From an uncultured Lachnoclostridium sp. (GTDB taxonomy: Bacteria; Bacillota; Clostridia; Lachnospirales; Lachnospiraceae), in assembly GCA_947369165.1 (NCBI GenBank), contig CANBKJ010000006.1, forward strand, positions 1 through 64,000: a stretch of 64,000 bases of DNA, given 5' to 3'. The position numbers were made by a program, and so were the translations under genes. This document shows positions 7,718-17,236 of the stretch, one piece after another (position 1 is the stretch's first letter; every line of letters starts with the position of its first letter). Under the pieces are notes generated by a model that saw only the letters and a program-made list of their open reading frames with translations, made no database searches and had not been told where the DNA came from.

Positions 7718-10700
7718 ATGTACACATTGGGGAAAAGGAAGACAAAGGGATGGGGAAGTGCTCTTAGAGCAAGAATTATGTCACTGTTTATGATCCTGTG
7801 TCTGGTTATGAGCTCTGTCGTATCGGAACCAGTGAGCAGGGCAGCCAGCCAGACCGCCGACGAGAAGATATGGGAAAGCGAAGAGTCTGGTTACCGTCTG
7901 GAGGCGTCACAGACCTCCGCCTGGGAAGGCGGCTATACGGCAGAGATTACAGTACGGAACACGGGGAAGGAAGAACTTAGAAACTGGTCTGTAGCGGCTG
8001 AGCTACTGGAAGGGGATATCGAGAATGCGTGGAATGCCGGGGTAAAGAAGATCGGGAAGCGGGAAGTGGTCTTTGAATCGGAACAACACAACATGATTAT
8101 TCCCTCTGGGGAAAAAGCAGTCTTTGGATTCAAGGTCACGGGAGGAAGTTTTACGGATCTCCTTTCCCTAAAACTGGTTCCCGGAAAGATCCTCAATACC
8201 AGCCGGGCAGACATGACCTTTAAGGAGACCGGAAGCTGGGACGGGCACAAGATCATGGAGGGAACCATAACAAATCAGAGTGGAAGGACCATTAGAGACT
8301 GGTCCCTCTCCTTTGAGATGGAAGGCAAAATAGTAAATATATGGAATGCAGAGGCGGCAGAGGAATGCGGCAGCACCTTTCATCTGAAAAACCGTGGTTA
8401 CAATGGGGTTCTTAAACCAGGAGAATGCGCCGTATTCGGTTTTCAGGTAGCCTATGATACGGAAGCTTTCAGCGGCATCCACAATGTCAGGATATTTGCC
8501 GGTGATCAGGGAACGGGAGGCGAGGATGTAAAACCGACAGAGACGCAGAAACCGACACCGACAGCTATTGCTACTGCGGTTCCTGCCACGGAGGAGCCCA
8601 CAGCGACAGCCGCGCCGGAGCCTGCAGTGACACCATCCGTGTCGGAGAAGCCGGAAGAAGAGGTTTCCGAAGATGATATCCAGTTTATCCAGGTGGAGAA
8701 CCGGGACTGGAATATGGATATGATCCACGCCAACGATCCGGCGGTACAGGCAGCAAAAGGAAAAGCAGACAGAAAGATCCGGGTCACGATGCTGGACTCC
8801 GGCATTAACTACAGTGATGAGGTTGAGGTTGTAGAGCGGAGGAATTTTGTGGAGGGGCAGGATGAGATGAGCTGTCTCTTTGAAGACGGCAGCGGTCACG
8901 GGACAGCTATCGCAGAAATACTGGCATCTGATCCGAAGGCTGCCTATGATGACAGCGACGGAGAGGATGATTTTGGAACCTATACCTATTACAGTGAGGC
9001 CGATAACGATGATGAAGATGACGACGGAAACGAAGACGGAGAGACCATTGATGCGGGGGAAGCAGGGAAGGTTTCCATGGGAGACCTGTTGGACAGCGGC
9101 TATGAATGGACCGAGGGCGTGAACCCCAACATCGAGTTGTTTTCGGGTAAGGTATTGGATGAAGAAAATGAGACCACCGTGGACCGGGTGGTGGAAGGCA
9201 TCGAGTGGGCGATAGAGAACGAGACGGATATACTCAGTCTGAGCCTGGGCATGGATAAGGATTCCGAGAAGCTGCACAGGGCGGTCAAAAAAGCAGCAGA
9301 GAGCGGAATGCTGATTATCGCTGCAGTGGGAGAGGACGAGAAGACAGACTATCCGGCGGCATACCCGGAGGTTATGGCGGTGGGCATGGTAAACAGCATG
9401 GGTGAAACGGCAGGTGTCAGATCGGAAGTGTGCGCCCCCGGAGACTTCATCCTGTCCCGGGGTGTATTTGACAGCATGCAGGTCTTCTCTGGCAGCAGTA
9501 TGGCGGTTCCTCATGTGGCGGGGCTGGCGAGCATCCTCTGGCAGCAGGACACCACAAAGGATGCGGCCTTTATCCGTGGCCTGATCGACGTGTCTGCCAA
9601 CCGGCGACCGGAAGAAGGAGGCGGTTACGGTCTGATCGACTGCTGCTACGCGCTGGAGTCCTATGAGGAATTTGAGGAACAGGTCCGAAAAGAACTCGGT
9701 CTGTTAGACCGGATCTCCAGGAATAAGAATCCGGAGAAAGTTCAGGAAGAGGTGGCGGATACCATCGAGAACGAGGCAGAGGTGGAGACCGAAGATGAGA
9801 TGGAAAAACTCCATGGGAGCTGGGACTGGAGAGAACATCAGAAATTTGTAAGTGGTAAATATGAGGATATATGGACGAACGGCAAAAAGTACGTTCGTAT
9901 ATTACAAAGTGGGTTGTCCTTTGTGGATAATGCAGATAAAAATCCGGAGTGTTACGGCATGAGGGACCATCCCTGGTTCCATGGCTTTTATGGCGGTGTA
10001 GAGAAGACCGACGGTTCTGTGGGAAAGACGCCCAGATCCAATTATATGACCAGTTTCCGTACATTGCTGGAGCTGGCGGAGGGGATGAGGCGCCAGGGAG
10101 AGATCAAAGACATCAGCACTGAGAGTTCCTATCCTGCGGTGGAGAGTACCCTGAAGGGAATTAAAAAAGCTTTCCGAGATAAGGATAAGGTGGGAAGCCA
10201 GAGCTGGAAAGATATTGATGAAAATTGTGGGAAACAGGGGGGCTCGATCCCTAAGGACTGCCGGAGCCTGCTGATCTATGGCATGGCGCTGCATACCCTG
10301 GGGGACACCTTCTCCCACAGCAGTTTTGGTCTGGAAAAGGTTGTCCCTAAGAAGAAGTCCCAGAATAAAGATAAGGTGATAGCCGGGAAGGTGAAGTGGA
10401 AGAGATATGCCCACGGTTCGGATAAGAAGGGAGAGTGGTATGCCGACAATACGAAGAGCAGAAAACTCCGGTACCAGTCTGCTAAGGCGGCTACCAAAGC
10501 GGCGATAAAAAAGATACAGGTAGATCCAGAAAAGGGGCTGGCTGGTTATGAGAATTACGGTTCGGCAGTAGAGGCTTTTTGCCCCAAAAAGCAATTTAGC
10601 AAGCTAAAAGAGATGTTTGTTACAGTGAAGGACAAAACGGGGAAAAAAGTAAAAATTCCCAAGATACAATATCTCGAAGAGGGATATGCTTTAAGAGATT

Positions 10701-11716
10701 TTGCCAATAGTTATGAAAAGGAAGTGAAGATCACAGGCAGGACTTCGAAAGATTTGGAGAAATATCTAACATATGTAGACCAGGAACTGCTGAAGGACTG
10801 TTTCAAAAAGTGTGGGCTGCTCAAGATCAAGCGGGATCAGAAAATGAGTATGGATAAGAATTCTACTCTCAAGGTAAAGGTTGGGGGCAAAACCATCCTG
10901 GATCTGCTACCAAAAGGGGACAGTATATTCCTTTTACTGCCGCAAGATCTGGAGTGTCAGGTGGAGAACACGAAATCCCAGGGAACCAACACCATTTGTA
11001 CCATCGAGGGAGGTGTCTTATACGATGAAATCGGCAGAAAGATGCGGTATCACGTGCCGGAAGATTCCGAAGAGCTTGACGAAGAGGAGGAAATGAAACT
11101 ATGTGATCTGAGGCAATATGAGATGTCCACGGATTGTCTGGTCAAAGGAAAGGTTGTCTATTTTGATTATACTGTGGGATCGGCTTCTAAGGAAAATATG
11201 CCTGGACTGGGGGGAGTGAATATCCGCTTCCGGTCGCGGGATACCGGAGATGTGTACAACACAAAATCCAAAATAGACGGCGCCTATCAGATCGAGGTGC
11301 CCGCCGGCAGATATGACGTCACCTATGAGAAAGGCGAGAAGTATACCGTTGTGAACCAGTCAGTCGCCATAACTTCTGTTATGGATCTATATAAAAATAC
11401 TACGATTGAGCTTATCGATGAGGAGTGGTTTGGCGAGGGATATCTGGACGCCTATTTATATGATGGATCAACAGGACGTCCCTTGTCGGGGGCAGAGGTA
11501 CGGATCTATGAAGGTGTAGAATGTTATCATAATGCTCCGGTACACTCTGTGAAGACGGATGTAAAGGGATATTTCTCTACTGGTTTTCTGAGTGCAGGCG
11601 CCTATACCATTGTGGTCAGCAAGGAGGGTTACAGCCCCCTGTCTATTTATGGAACGGTCATTGGAAATATCAGAGGATTTATGTCAAAAATCATATTATA
11701 TAAAAGGGAGGGGTAG
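7718..11716 (+). CDS. Large secreted multidomain subtilisin-like serine protease: N-terminal CBM-like repeats, S8 peptidase, Zn-phospholipase-C-like region, C-terminal carboxypeptidase-regulatory-like repeats
   Basis: Signal peptide; S8 triad contexts 'VTMLDSGIN', 'GSGHGTAIAEIL', 'FSGSSMAVPHVAGLAS'; 'ALHTLGDTFSHSSFG'; two 'GAYQIEVPAGRYDVTYEKG'/'GYFSTGFLSAGAYTIVVSKEGY' repeats. Confidence 0.85.
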   Translation: MYTLGKRKTKGWGSALRARIMSLFMILCLVMSSVVSEPVSRAASQTADEKIWESEESGYRLEASQTSAWEGGYTAEITVRNTGKEELRNWSVAAELLEGDIENAWNAGVKKIGKREVVFESEQHNMIIPSGEKAVFGFKVTGGSFTDLLSLKLVPGKILNTSRADMTFKETGSWDGHKIMEGTITNQSGRTIRDWSLSFEMEGKIVNIWNAEAAEECGSTFHLKNRGYNGVLKPGECAVFGFQVAYDTEAFSGIHNVRIFAGDQGTGGEDVKPTETQKPTPTAIATAVPATEEPTATAAPEPAVTPSVSEKPEEEVSEDDIQFIQVENRDWNMDMIHANDPAVQAAKGKADRKIRVTMLDSGINYSDEVEVVERRNFVEGQDEMSCLFEDGSGHGTAIAEILASDPKAAYDDSDGEDDFGTYTYYSEADNDDEDDDGNEDGETIDAGEAGKVSMGDLLDSGYEWTEGVNPNIELFSGKVLDEENETTVDRVVEGIEWAIENETDILSLSLGMDKDSEKLHRAVKKAAESGMLIIAAVGEDEKTDYPAAYPEVMAVGMVNSMGETAGVRSEVCAPGDFILSRGVFDSMQVFSGSSMAVPHVAGLASILWQQDTTKDAAFIRGLIDVSANRRPEEGGGYGLIDCCYALESYEEFEEQVRKELGLLDRISRNKNPEKVQEEVADTIENEAEVETEDEMEKLHGSWDWREHQKFVSGKYEDIWTNGKKYVRILQSGLSFVDNADKNPECYGMRDHPWFHGFYGGVEKTDGSVGKTPRSNYMTSFRTLLELAEGMRRQGEIKDISTESSYPAVESTLKGIKKAFRDKDKVGSQSWKDIDENCGKQGGSIPKDCRSLLIYGMALHTLGDTFSHSSFGLEKVVPKKKSQNKDKVIAGKVKWKRYAHGSDKKGEWYADNTKSRKLRYQSAKAATKAAIKKIQVDPEKGLAGYENYGSAVEAFCPKKQFSKLKEMFVTVKDKTGKKVKIPKIQYLEEGYALRDFANSYEKEVKITGRTSKDLEKYLTYVDQELLKDCFKKCGLLKIKRDQKMSMDKNSTLKVKVGGKTILDLLPKGDSIFLLLPQDLECQVENTKSQGTNTICTIEGGVLYDEIGRKMRYHVPEDSEELDEEEEMKLCDLRQYEMSTDCLVKGKVVYFDYTVGSASKENMPGLGGVNIRFRSRDTGDVYNTKSKIDGAYQIEVPAGRYDVTYEKGEKYTVVNQSVAITSVMDLYKNTTIELIDEEWFGEGYLDAYLYDGSTGRPLSGAEVRIYEGVECYHNAPVHSVKTDVKGYFSTGFLSAGAYTIVVSKEGYSPLSIYGTVIGNIRGFMSKIILYKREG

Positions 11717-11718
11717 AT

Positions 11719-12600
11719 ATGGTAAGAATCTTGAAGCGGGCATGCTGCCTCACTGCCGTTGCTGTTGTGCTGCTGTGCACCCACAGCAGCGGCAGTGCGA
11801 AGGTACACAGCGGAACCTTTGAGGGGAATACCAGATGGTATTATGACACCCGGACGAAGACGGTCACCATCGACTGTCAAGGGAGGATGGAAGACGGCGG
11901 CCAGCACGGGGTATTCATGGGCTGGGGAGCAGAGGAAAGGTATTTGAAAACTGAAAAAGTTGTGTTCAAAAAGGGGATCACCCACATCGGGAAGTTTGCC
12001 TTTGATAATTTTCAGAATATAAGGAAGGCGGTACTGCCGGAAGGGCTGGTCTCCATCGGATCTTCTGCTTTCTGGAGCACTCCCAAATTGAAAAAGATCA
12101 GCTTTCCCTCTTCTCTAAAAAAGATTAGAAGAGATGCTTTTGATGGATCGGGACTCGAATCCGTGTCCTTTAAGCACGTAGAAAAGGTTGGGAGCGGGGC
12201 ATTTTCCGGTACAAAATTAAAACATGTCACCATCCCTGCCGGCACATCTTTCGGGAGTTATGCCTTTTCTGGGTGTGATGACTTAAAAAGTGTGAGAATT
12301 GAGGAGGGGGTAAAAACCCTTAGCTATGGTATGTTTTCCCAGTGTAGGTTTAAAAGGGTTATCATCCCCGCCAGCGTCACGGAGATTGGAGAGCATGCTT
12401 TTTTCGCCTTTTCACCGGAGATGGGAAAGTTAAAGAAGGTTACCATCCGCTCCACGAAGATCAAAAAGTGGGGGAAGGGAATCTTTGGAAAGGCGAGGAA
12501 GGATCTGGTGATCCGGGTGCCGAAGAGCAAGAAAAAAGAGTACACGAAGGCACTGCGGAAGGGAGGTCTTCCGGAGTATGTGAAGATCGTGGGGATGTGA
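11719..12600 (+). CDS. Secreted BspA-like leucine-rich repeat (LRR_5) protein, paralog 1
   Basis: Repeats such as 'VVFKKGITHIGKFAFDNFQNIRKAVLPEGLVSIGSSAFWSTPKLKKISFPSSLKKIRRDAF'. Confidence 0.85.
   Translation: MVRILKRACCLTAVAVVLLCTHSSGSAKVHSGTFEGNTRWYYDTRTKTVTIDCQGRMEDGGQHGVFMGWGAEERYLKTEKVVFKKGITHIGKFAFDNFQNIRKAVLPEGLVSIGSSAFWSTPKLKKISFPSSLKKIRRDAFDGSGLESVSFKHVEKVGSGAFSGTKLKHVTIPAGTSFGSYAFSGCDDLKSVRIEEGVKTLSYGMFSQCRFKRVIIPASVTEIGEHAFFAFSPEMGKLKKVTIRSTKIKKWGKGIFGKARKDLVIRVPKSKKKEYTKALRKGGLPEYVKIVGM
12223..12521 (+). repeat. 299-bp block identical to 13196-13494 (LRR paralogs)
   Basis: Base-by-base comparison at constant offset of 973. Confidence 0.9.
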
Positions 12601-12658
12601 CGTTTTTAGCATATCGGTTTTGTGATAGATGAAGACATGGAAAGAAGGGAGAATTTAT

Positions 12659-13576
12659 ATGAGAATAAATGCGACCAGTATGTTAAATATACGAATTCTA
12701 AAGTCAGCGTGCTGTCTCGTCATCTCTGCCCTGGCTGTTATGCTGCTGTGCACCCACAGCAGTGGCAGTGCCAAGGTACGCAGCGGGACATATGAGGGAA
12801 ATACCAGATGGTACTATGATACCCGGACGAAGACGGTCACCATCGACTGTAAAGGGCGGATGGAGGACGGTGATCAGCACGGGGTATCCATGGGATGGCA
12901 TAGGAACGAATGGTATCTGAAAGTAGAAAGTGTGGTGTTTAAAAAGGGGATTACCTATGTAGGAGTTGGAACTTTCGATAATTTTAGAAAAGTTAAGGAA
13001 GTAGTGCTGCCGGAAGGGCTGGTATCCATCGGATATTCTGCTTTTGGTGCAACATCCAAGTTAAAAAAGATCCATTTTCCCTCTTCTCTAAAGAGGATTG
13101 GAGGGAATGCTTTTGTTGATTCGGGAATTGAATCTGTGTCCTTGAAACATGTAGAAAAGGTTGGGAGCGGGGCATTTTCCGGTACAAAATTAAGGCATGT
13201 CACCATCCCTGCCGGCACATCTTTCGGGAGTTATGCCTTTTCTGGGTGTGATGACTTAAAAAGTGTGAGAATTGAGGAGGGGGTAAAAACCCTTAGCTAT
13301 GGTATGTTTTCCCAGTGTAGGTTTAAAAGGGTTATCATCCCCGCCAGCGTCACGGAGATTGGAGAGCATGCTTTTTTCGCCTTTTCACCGGAGATGGGAA
13401 AGTTAAAGAAGGTTACCATCCGCTCCACGAAGATCAAAAAGTGGGGGAAGGGAATCTTTGGAAAGGCGAGGAAGGATCTGGTGATCCGGGTGCCAAAGAG
13501 CAAAAAGAAGGCATACACGAAGGCGTTGCGGAGAGGAGGTCTTCCGGAGTATGTGAAGATCGTCGAGCTAATATAA
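12659..13576 (+). CDS. Secreted BspA-like leucine-rich repeat protein, paralog 2
   Basis: Same architecture as the preceding gene; start at 12659 preferred (AAGGGAG RBS) over ORF-track start 12629. Confidence 0.83.
   Translation: MRINATSMLNIRILKSACCLVISALAVMLLCTHSSGSAKVRSGTYEGNTRWYYDTRTKTVTIDCKGRMEDGDQHGVSMGWHRNEWYLKVESVVFKKGITYVGVGTFDNFRKVKEVVLPEGLVSIGYSAFGATSKLKKIHFPSSLKRIGGNAFVDSGIESVSLKHVEKVGSGAFSGTKLRHVTIPAGTSFGSYAFSGCDDLKSVRIEEGVKTLSYGMFSQCRFKRVIIPASVTEIGEHAFFAFSPEMGKLKKVTIRSTKIKKWGKGIFGKARKDLVIRVPKSKKKAYTKALRRGGLPEYVKIVELI
13196..13494 (+). repeat. Second copy of the 299-bp LRR block
   Basis: Identical to 12223-12521. Confidence 0.9.
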
Positions 13577-13599
13577 TACCAAAGTCCAAATCCATATAA

Positions 13600-13728
13600 C
13601 AGGATCTGGCCTATGATTATATCAGGGAACATCTTAAAAGTTTTTCCCATAATGGGCTAAAGATTCTGAACTGGTGGGGAGACCCGGAATATGGAGAAAG
13701 GCTTAAATACGCCGCCGATAAATTATAG
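13600..13728 (+). pseudogene. Probable coding remnant without start
   Basis: Open frame reading QDLAYDYIREHLKSFSHNGLKILNWWGDPEYGERLKYAADKL*, protein-like composition, no RBS or start. Confidence 0.45.
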
Positions 13729-13830
13729 AATATGATACGCAGGAACGAGTATAACAAATATTAGTGGGACAAATATCAAATAGCTGATAGTATTCCCCTT
13801 GGATTATTTAAACAGGGATGCTGGCTCAAT

Positions 13831-13858
13831 GGCGCGAAACATGGTTTAAATTCGCGCC
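13831..13858. repeat. Perfect 8-bp GC-rich stem-loop
   Basis: GGCGCGAA-acatggtttaaa-TTCGCGCC. Confidence 0.6.
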
Positions 13859-14021
13859 GTGGAGCGAAGAAAAAAAGAAAATTCTGTCTGATTTAACGCC
13901 TGTTCGATAGCACAATATGTAATAGTTTTTATACAATTCTCATTCGTCTTAAACAGCCTGATCCATATAACAGCTTAAGCTTCATTCGCCCGCAGGGCAA
14001 AACAGGACTTTCACCGTCGTG

Positions 14022-14507
14022 TTAGATAATCTTAACCGGTTTTTTTATCGCTTTTATATGAAAATCGCCGTTATCACAGTGTAGCTCTACCGTGCGTCCA
14101 TAATTCAGTCCGGTATCTTCTGCGATTAGCCGGATATTCAGTTTTTTCAGCATTTGTTTTGCGGCCTGGGCATTTCTGTCACCGATGCTTCCGATATTTG
14201 ATAGCTGGGCGACGCCGAACATTTTTGCACCGCCTGCTATTTTAGCCACAAGGCGGCTTCGGCTGGCGCCGGCCCGGGTAACCTGTTTTAATAATTCCTC
14301 GATACCTGTGTCTGCAAATTTTGCAATATTTCCGTTGTTTTCTGTGGCAGTACTGTCTGGCAGCATATAATGAACCATTCCGCCTATTTTTGTTACAGGA
14401 TCATAAAGTGTGAGTCCAATACATGAACCTAGTCCGATCGTCATAATAACATCAGGTGCTTTACAAATATTTAAATCTGCCATTCCGACTCTTATTACAT
14501 TACTCAT
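14022..14507 (-). CDS. cheD: Chemoreceptor glutamine deamidase CheD
   Basis: MSNVIRVGMADLNICKAPDVIMTIGLGSCIGLTLYDP; 'KIAGGAKMF'. Confidence 0.93.
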   Translation of the reverse strand: MSNVIRVGMADLNICKAPDVIMTIGLGSCIGLTLYDPVTKIGGMVHYMLPDSTATENNGNIAKFADTGIEELLKQVTRAGASRSRLVAKIAGGAKMFGVAQLSNIGSIGDRNAQAAKQMLKKLNIRLIAEDTGLNYGRTVELHCDNGDFHIKAIKKPVKII

Positions 14508-14517
14508 TTTTTTACCT

Positions 14518-15138
14518 CTACATCTCAAGTCCTAATCCTTTTAATATTTTATCATAGGATTGTTGTTCCGGCATAAGGATAAAATAACCGTTGATCATAA
14601 CTTCATCGCCAAATTCTGTCTGAATCAGCAAAGCGTAGTCGCCATACTGACCAAATTCTATCGCTGGTACGCTTAGTACCGAGGCGGCCATATCGACAGC
14701 CAGATACGGAATTGATGGTGAAATAACAAGATTTGTCATGGTAGACAATGCTGACAGATACGATCCGGCTATAATATTGCCGATCTCCTTTAGGGCAGAG
14801 AGATCCATCTCGTCAAATTCCCCCTGATAGGAGGCATCCCGCATCATAAGTTTGTTTACAAGATACTGGGCAGAATCCAGTCTCATCAAAAACATCATGC
14901 TTCCCTCAATATCCATTTGTATCTCCAGGAAAATGCCGACTATGATCTCATCTTCCGGACAGATGGAAGCTCCCAGTTTTGAAACCTCCAGCAGTTCTAC
15001 TTTAGGCACATTCATGTTAACCCGGATCGAGAGCATGGACGCGATCGCTGTGGTTGCATTTCCTGCGCCTATATTTCCGAGTTCCTGAAGAACATCAACA
15101 TACTTTTCATTGATCTCTACTAATGAATAATTGCTCAT
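14518..15138 (-). CDS. cheC: CheY-P phosphatase CheC
   Basis: 'DVLQELGNIGAGNATTAIASML' and 'DLSALKEIGNIIAGSYLSALS' repeated CheC motifs. Confidence 0.92.
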   Translation of the reverse strand: MSNYSLVEINEKYVDVLQELGNIGAGNATTAIASMLSIRVNMNVPKVELLEVSKLGASICPEDEIIVGIFLEIQMDIEGSMMFLMRLDSAQYLVNKLMMRDASYQGEFDEMDLSALKEIGNIIAGSYLSALSTMTNLVISPSIPYLAVDMAASVLSVPAIEFGQYGDYALLIQTEFGDEVMINGYFILMPEQQSYDKILKGLGLEM

Positions 15139-15368
15139 TAAATCCTCCATTTTAAATAAGATTTATATTGTCCGGTGATTCTACCGGGCATAGTTAAGCC
15201 GATCATCAAACCGGCTGGGGACAGCGGCGTACTTGTGCAGCCATAATTCTTTGTTCTTATTTTAATACATTTTTTCCTTCTTGACAAGTCTGGTATTTTT
15301 TCTGCTTTTTGATAAAATAGAATAATGACGATGTAAGTTAAATTCTAATTTCAGAGATGGAGGAGGTT

Positions 15369-15920
15369 ATGGAGCATAGAATTGCTGTGATTGGGTACAG
15401 CGGTAGTGGAAAATCGACCCTGGCGAGAAAACTGGCAGATCAATATGGATGTGAAGTACTGCATTTAGACTGTGTGCATTGGCTGCCTGGCTGGAAGGAA
15501 CGGGACAATGCAGAAAAAGAAGAGATTGTATCCGCTTTTATGGATTCTTACAAAAGCTGGGTAATGGATGGGAATTATAGCTGCACCTGTTATAAGCGAA
15601 GGATGGAGGCGGCTACACAGATAATTTTTCTGGATTTCCCAGTACATATCTGCCTGTACCGGGCATGGAAGAGATATTTTGCCTACCGGGGAAAATCCCG
15701 GGAATCCATGACAGAGGGCTGTGAAGAAAAGATCGACTGGGAATTTCTTTGGTGGATCCTGCACAGGGGAAGAGATAAGAGCCACAAAGCGCGGTATCGG
15801 GAGATTTGCAAAAAATATTCTCATAAAATGGTAGTGCTGAAAAGTCCCAGAGAGGTGAGGGAATTCCAAAGCAGGCAGCAGGAGAAGGCAGAGGGGCAGA
15901 AACAGGCTTTGCATTTGTAA
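15369..15920 (+). CDS. P-loop kinase-like protein (topology-modulation/FlaR-type adenylate-kinase-like)
   Basis: '[39 protein letters not shown]'. Confidence 0.75.
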   Translation: MEHRIAVIGYSGSGKSTLARKLADQYGCEVLHLDCVHWLPGWKERDNAEKEEIVSAFMDSYKSWVMDGNYSCTCYKRRMEAATQIIFLDFPVHICLYRAWKRYFAYRGKSRESMTEGCEEKIDWEFLWWILHRGRDKSHKARYREICKKYSHKMVVLKSPREVREFQSRQQEKAEGQKQALHL

Positions 15921-15934
15921 AGGAGGTTTAAAAT

Positions 15935-17104
15935 ATGAAGTTAAAAAAGTGGATGATAATAGGAGGAGCCGCTATGTTGACAGCACTTGCAGCGGCTGGC
16001 TGTGGCAGAGAGAGGGAAATAAAAGATGAACAGAACCCTTCGGTGTCGCCGGCAGCAGTGGAGGAAAAAGGAAGTAAGATATTAAAAGAAGCATTGGCAG
16101 AGGACTTTACCGTAGGCGTTGCAGTCAATATGGGAACGTTAAACGATTCGGACAGGATGAAATCCGTATGCGGTCATTTCAACAGCCTCACCATGGAAAA
16201 TGAGATGAAGCCGGAGAGTCTGATGGACTGGGAGGCTTCGGAAAAGAGCAGCGACGGAATGCCGGAGATCAATACGAAAAAACTGGAGCAGATCTTAAGT
16301 GCGGCAAAAGAAAACAATATTCCTCTTCGGGGGCATACCCTGGTGTGGCATAACCAGACTCCGGAATGGTTCTTTTCAAAAGATTATGAGCCCTCCAAGG
16401 GGCTGGCAGGCAAGGGTGAGATGCGGAAAAGAATGGAAGCGTACATTAAGAAGGTACTGACTTACTGCCAGGAGAACTATCCGGGAGTGGTATATGCCTG
16501 GGATGTTGTAAATGAGGCGATGGCAGACGAGGGCGGCTACCGCACCAAAAGCCGCTGGTATGATATTTATGGCGATGAGAGTTATATTGAGGATGCCTTT
16601 ACCTTCGCCAGAAAATACGCAGATCCGGAAGTGAAATTATTTTATAATGATTACAACGAATATATGCCGGCGAAGCGGGAGATGATCACGGCGACGGTGA
16701 AAAAATTAAAAGAAAAGGGCGTTTTAGATGGCGTCGGTATGCAGAGTCACTGGGATATGGATTATCCCACCACAGATCTCATTGACGCGGCACTGGAGAA
16801 ATATGGAGCCATCGAGGGGCTGGAGATCCAGCTGACAGAGATCGATATGCACAACACCGATGATTCGGAAGAGGGTCTGAGAGCACAGGCGGACCGTTAT
16901 AAACAATTTTTCCAGACGATACTCCAGGCAGACCGGACTGGAAAGGCCAATATTACGAATGTTACCTTCTGGGGCGTCACCGATGAGGATTCCTGGCTGA
17001 CAAACTTTAAGGGAGAGACCAGTTATCCGCTGTTATTTGAGGGAGAAATGGAAAAGAAGCCCTGTTATGACAGTATACTGGAGGCGGCGCGGGAGAACTA
17101 TTGA
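15935..17104 (+). CDS. GH10 endo-1,4-beta-xylanase lipoprotein
   Basis: Lipobox 'LAAAGC'; 'HTLVWHNQTPEWFF', 'AWDVVNEAM', 'QLTEIDMHN'. Confidence 0.92.
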   Translation: MKLKKWMIIGGAAMLTALAAAGCGREREIKDEQNPSVSPAAVEEKGSKILKEALAEDFTVGVAVNMGTLNDSDRMKSVCGHFNSLTMENEMKPESLMDWEASEKSSDGMPEINTKKLEQILSAAKENNIPLRGHTLVWHNQTPEWFFSKDYEPSKGLAGKGEMRKRMEAYIKKVLTYCQENYPGVVYAWDVVNEAMADEGGYRTKSRWYDIYGDESYIEDAFTFARKYADPEVKLFYNDYNEYMPAKREMITATVKKLKEKGVLDGVGMQSHWDMDYPTTDLIDAALEKYGAIEGLEIQLTEIDMHNTDDSEEGLRAQADRYKQFFQTILQADRTGKANITNVTFWGVTDEDSWLTNFKGETSYPLLFEGEMEKKPCYDSILEAARENY

Positions 17105-17129
17105 TCCCCAAAAAAAATTTTTTACTGTC

Positions 17130-17158
17130 TTGTCAGCTGTAAAGTTTTGTGTTAAGAT
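17130..17158 (+). promoter_or_regulatory. Candidate sigma-A promoter for nadABC-niaR
   Basis: TTGTCA - 17 bp - TAAGAT. Confidence 0.5.
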
Positions 17159-17236
17159 AGGGGATAAATAATGACGGGGCGACGACGCCCCACCCAATCA
17201 TGTGTGCCGCAAAACGGCACAGAAACGAGGAAGATT

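Noticed and set aside
8168-9514. 448-aa minus-strand ORF opposite the subtilase gene
   Set aside because: Antisense to a well-supported CDS, low-complexity Cys/Arg/His-rich translation, no RBS or domain; shadow of codon bias.
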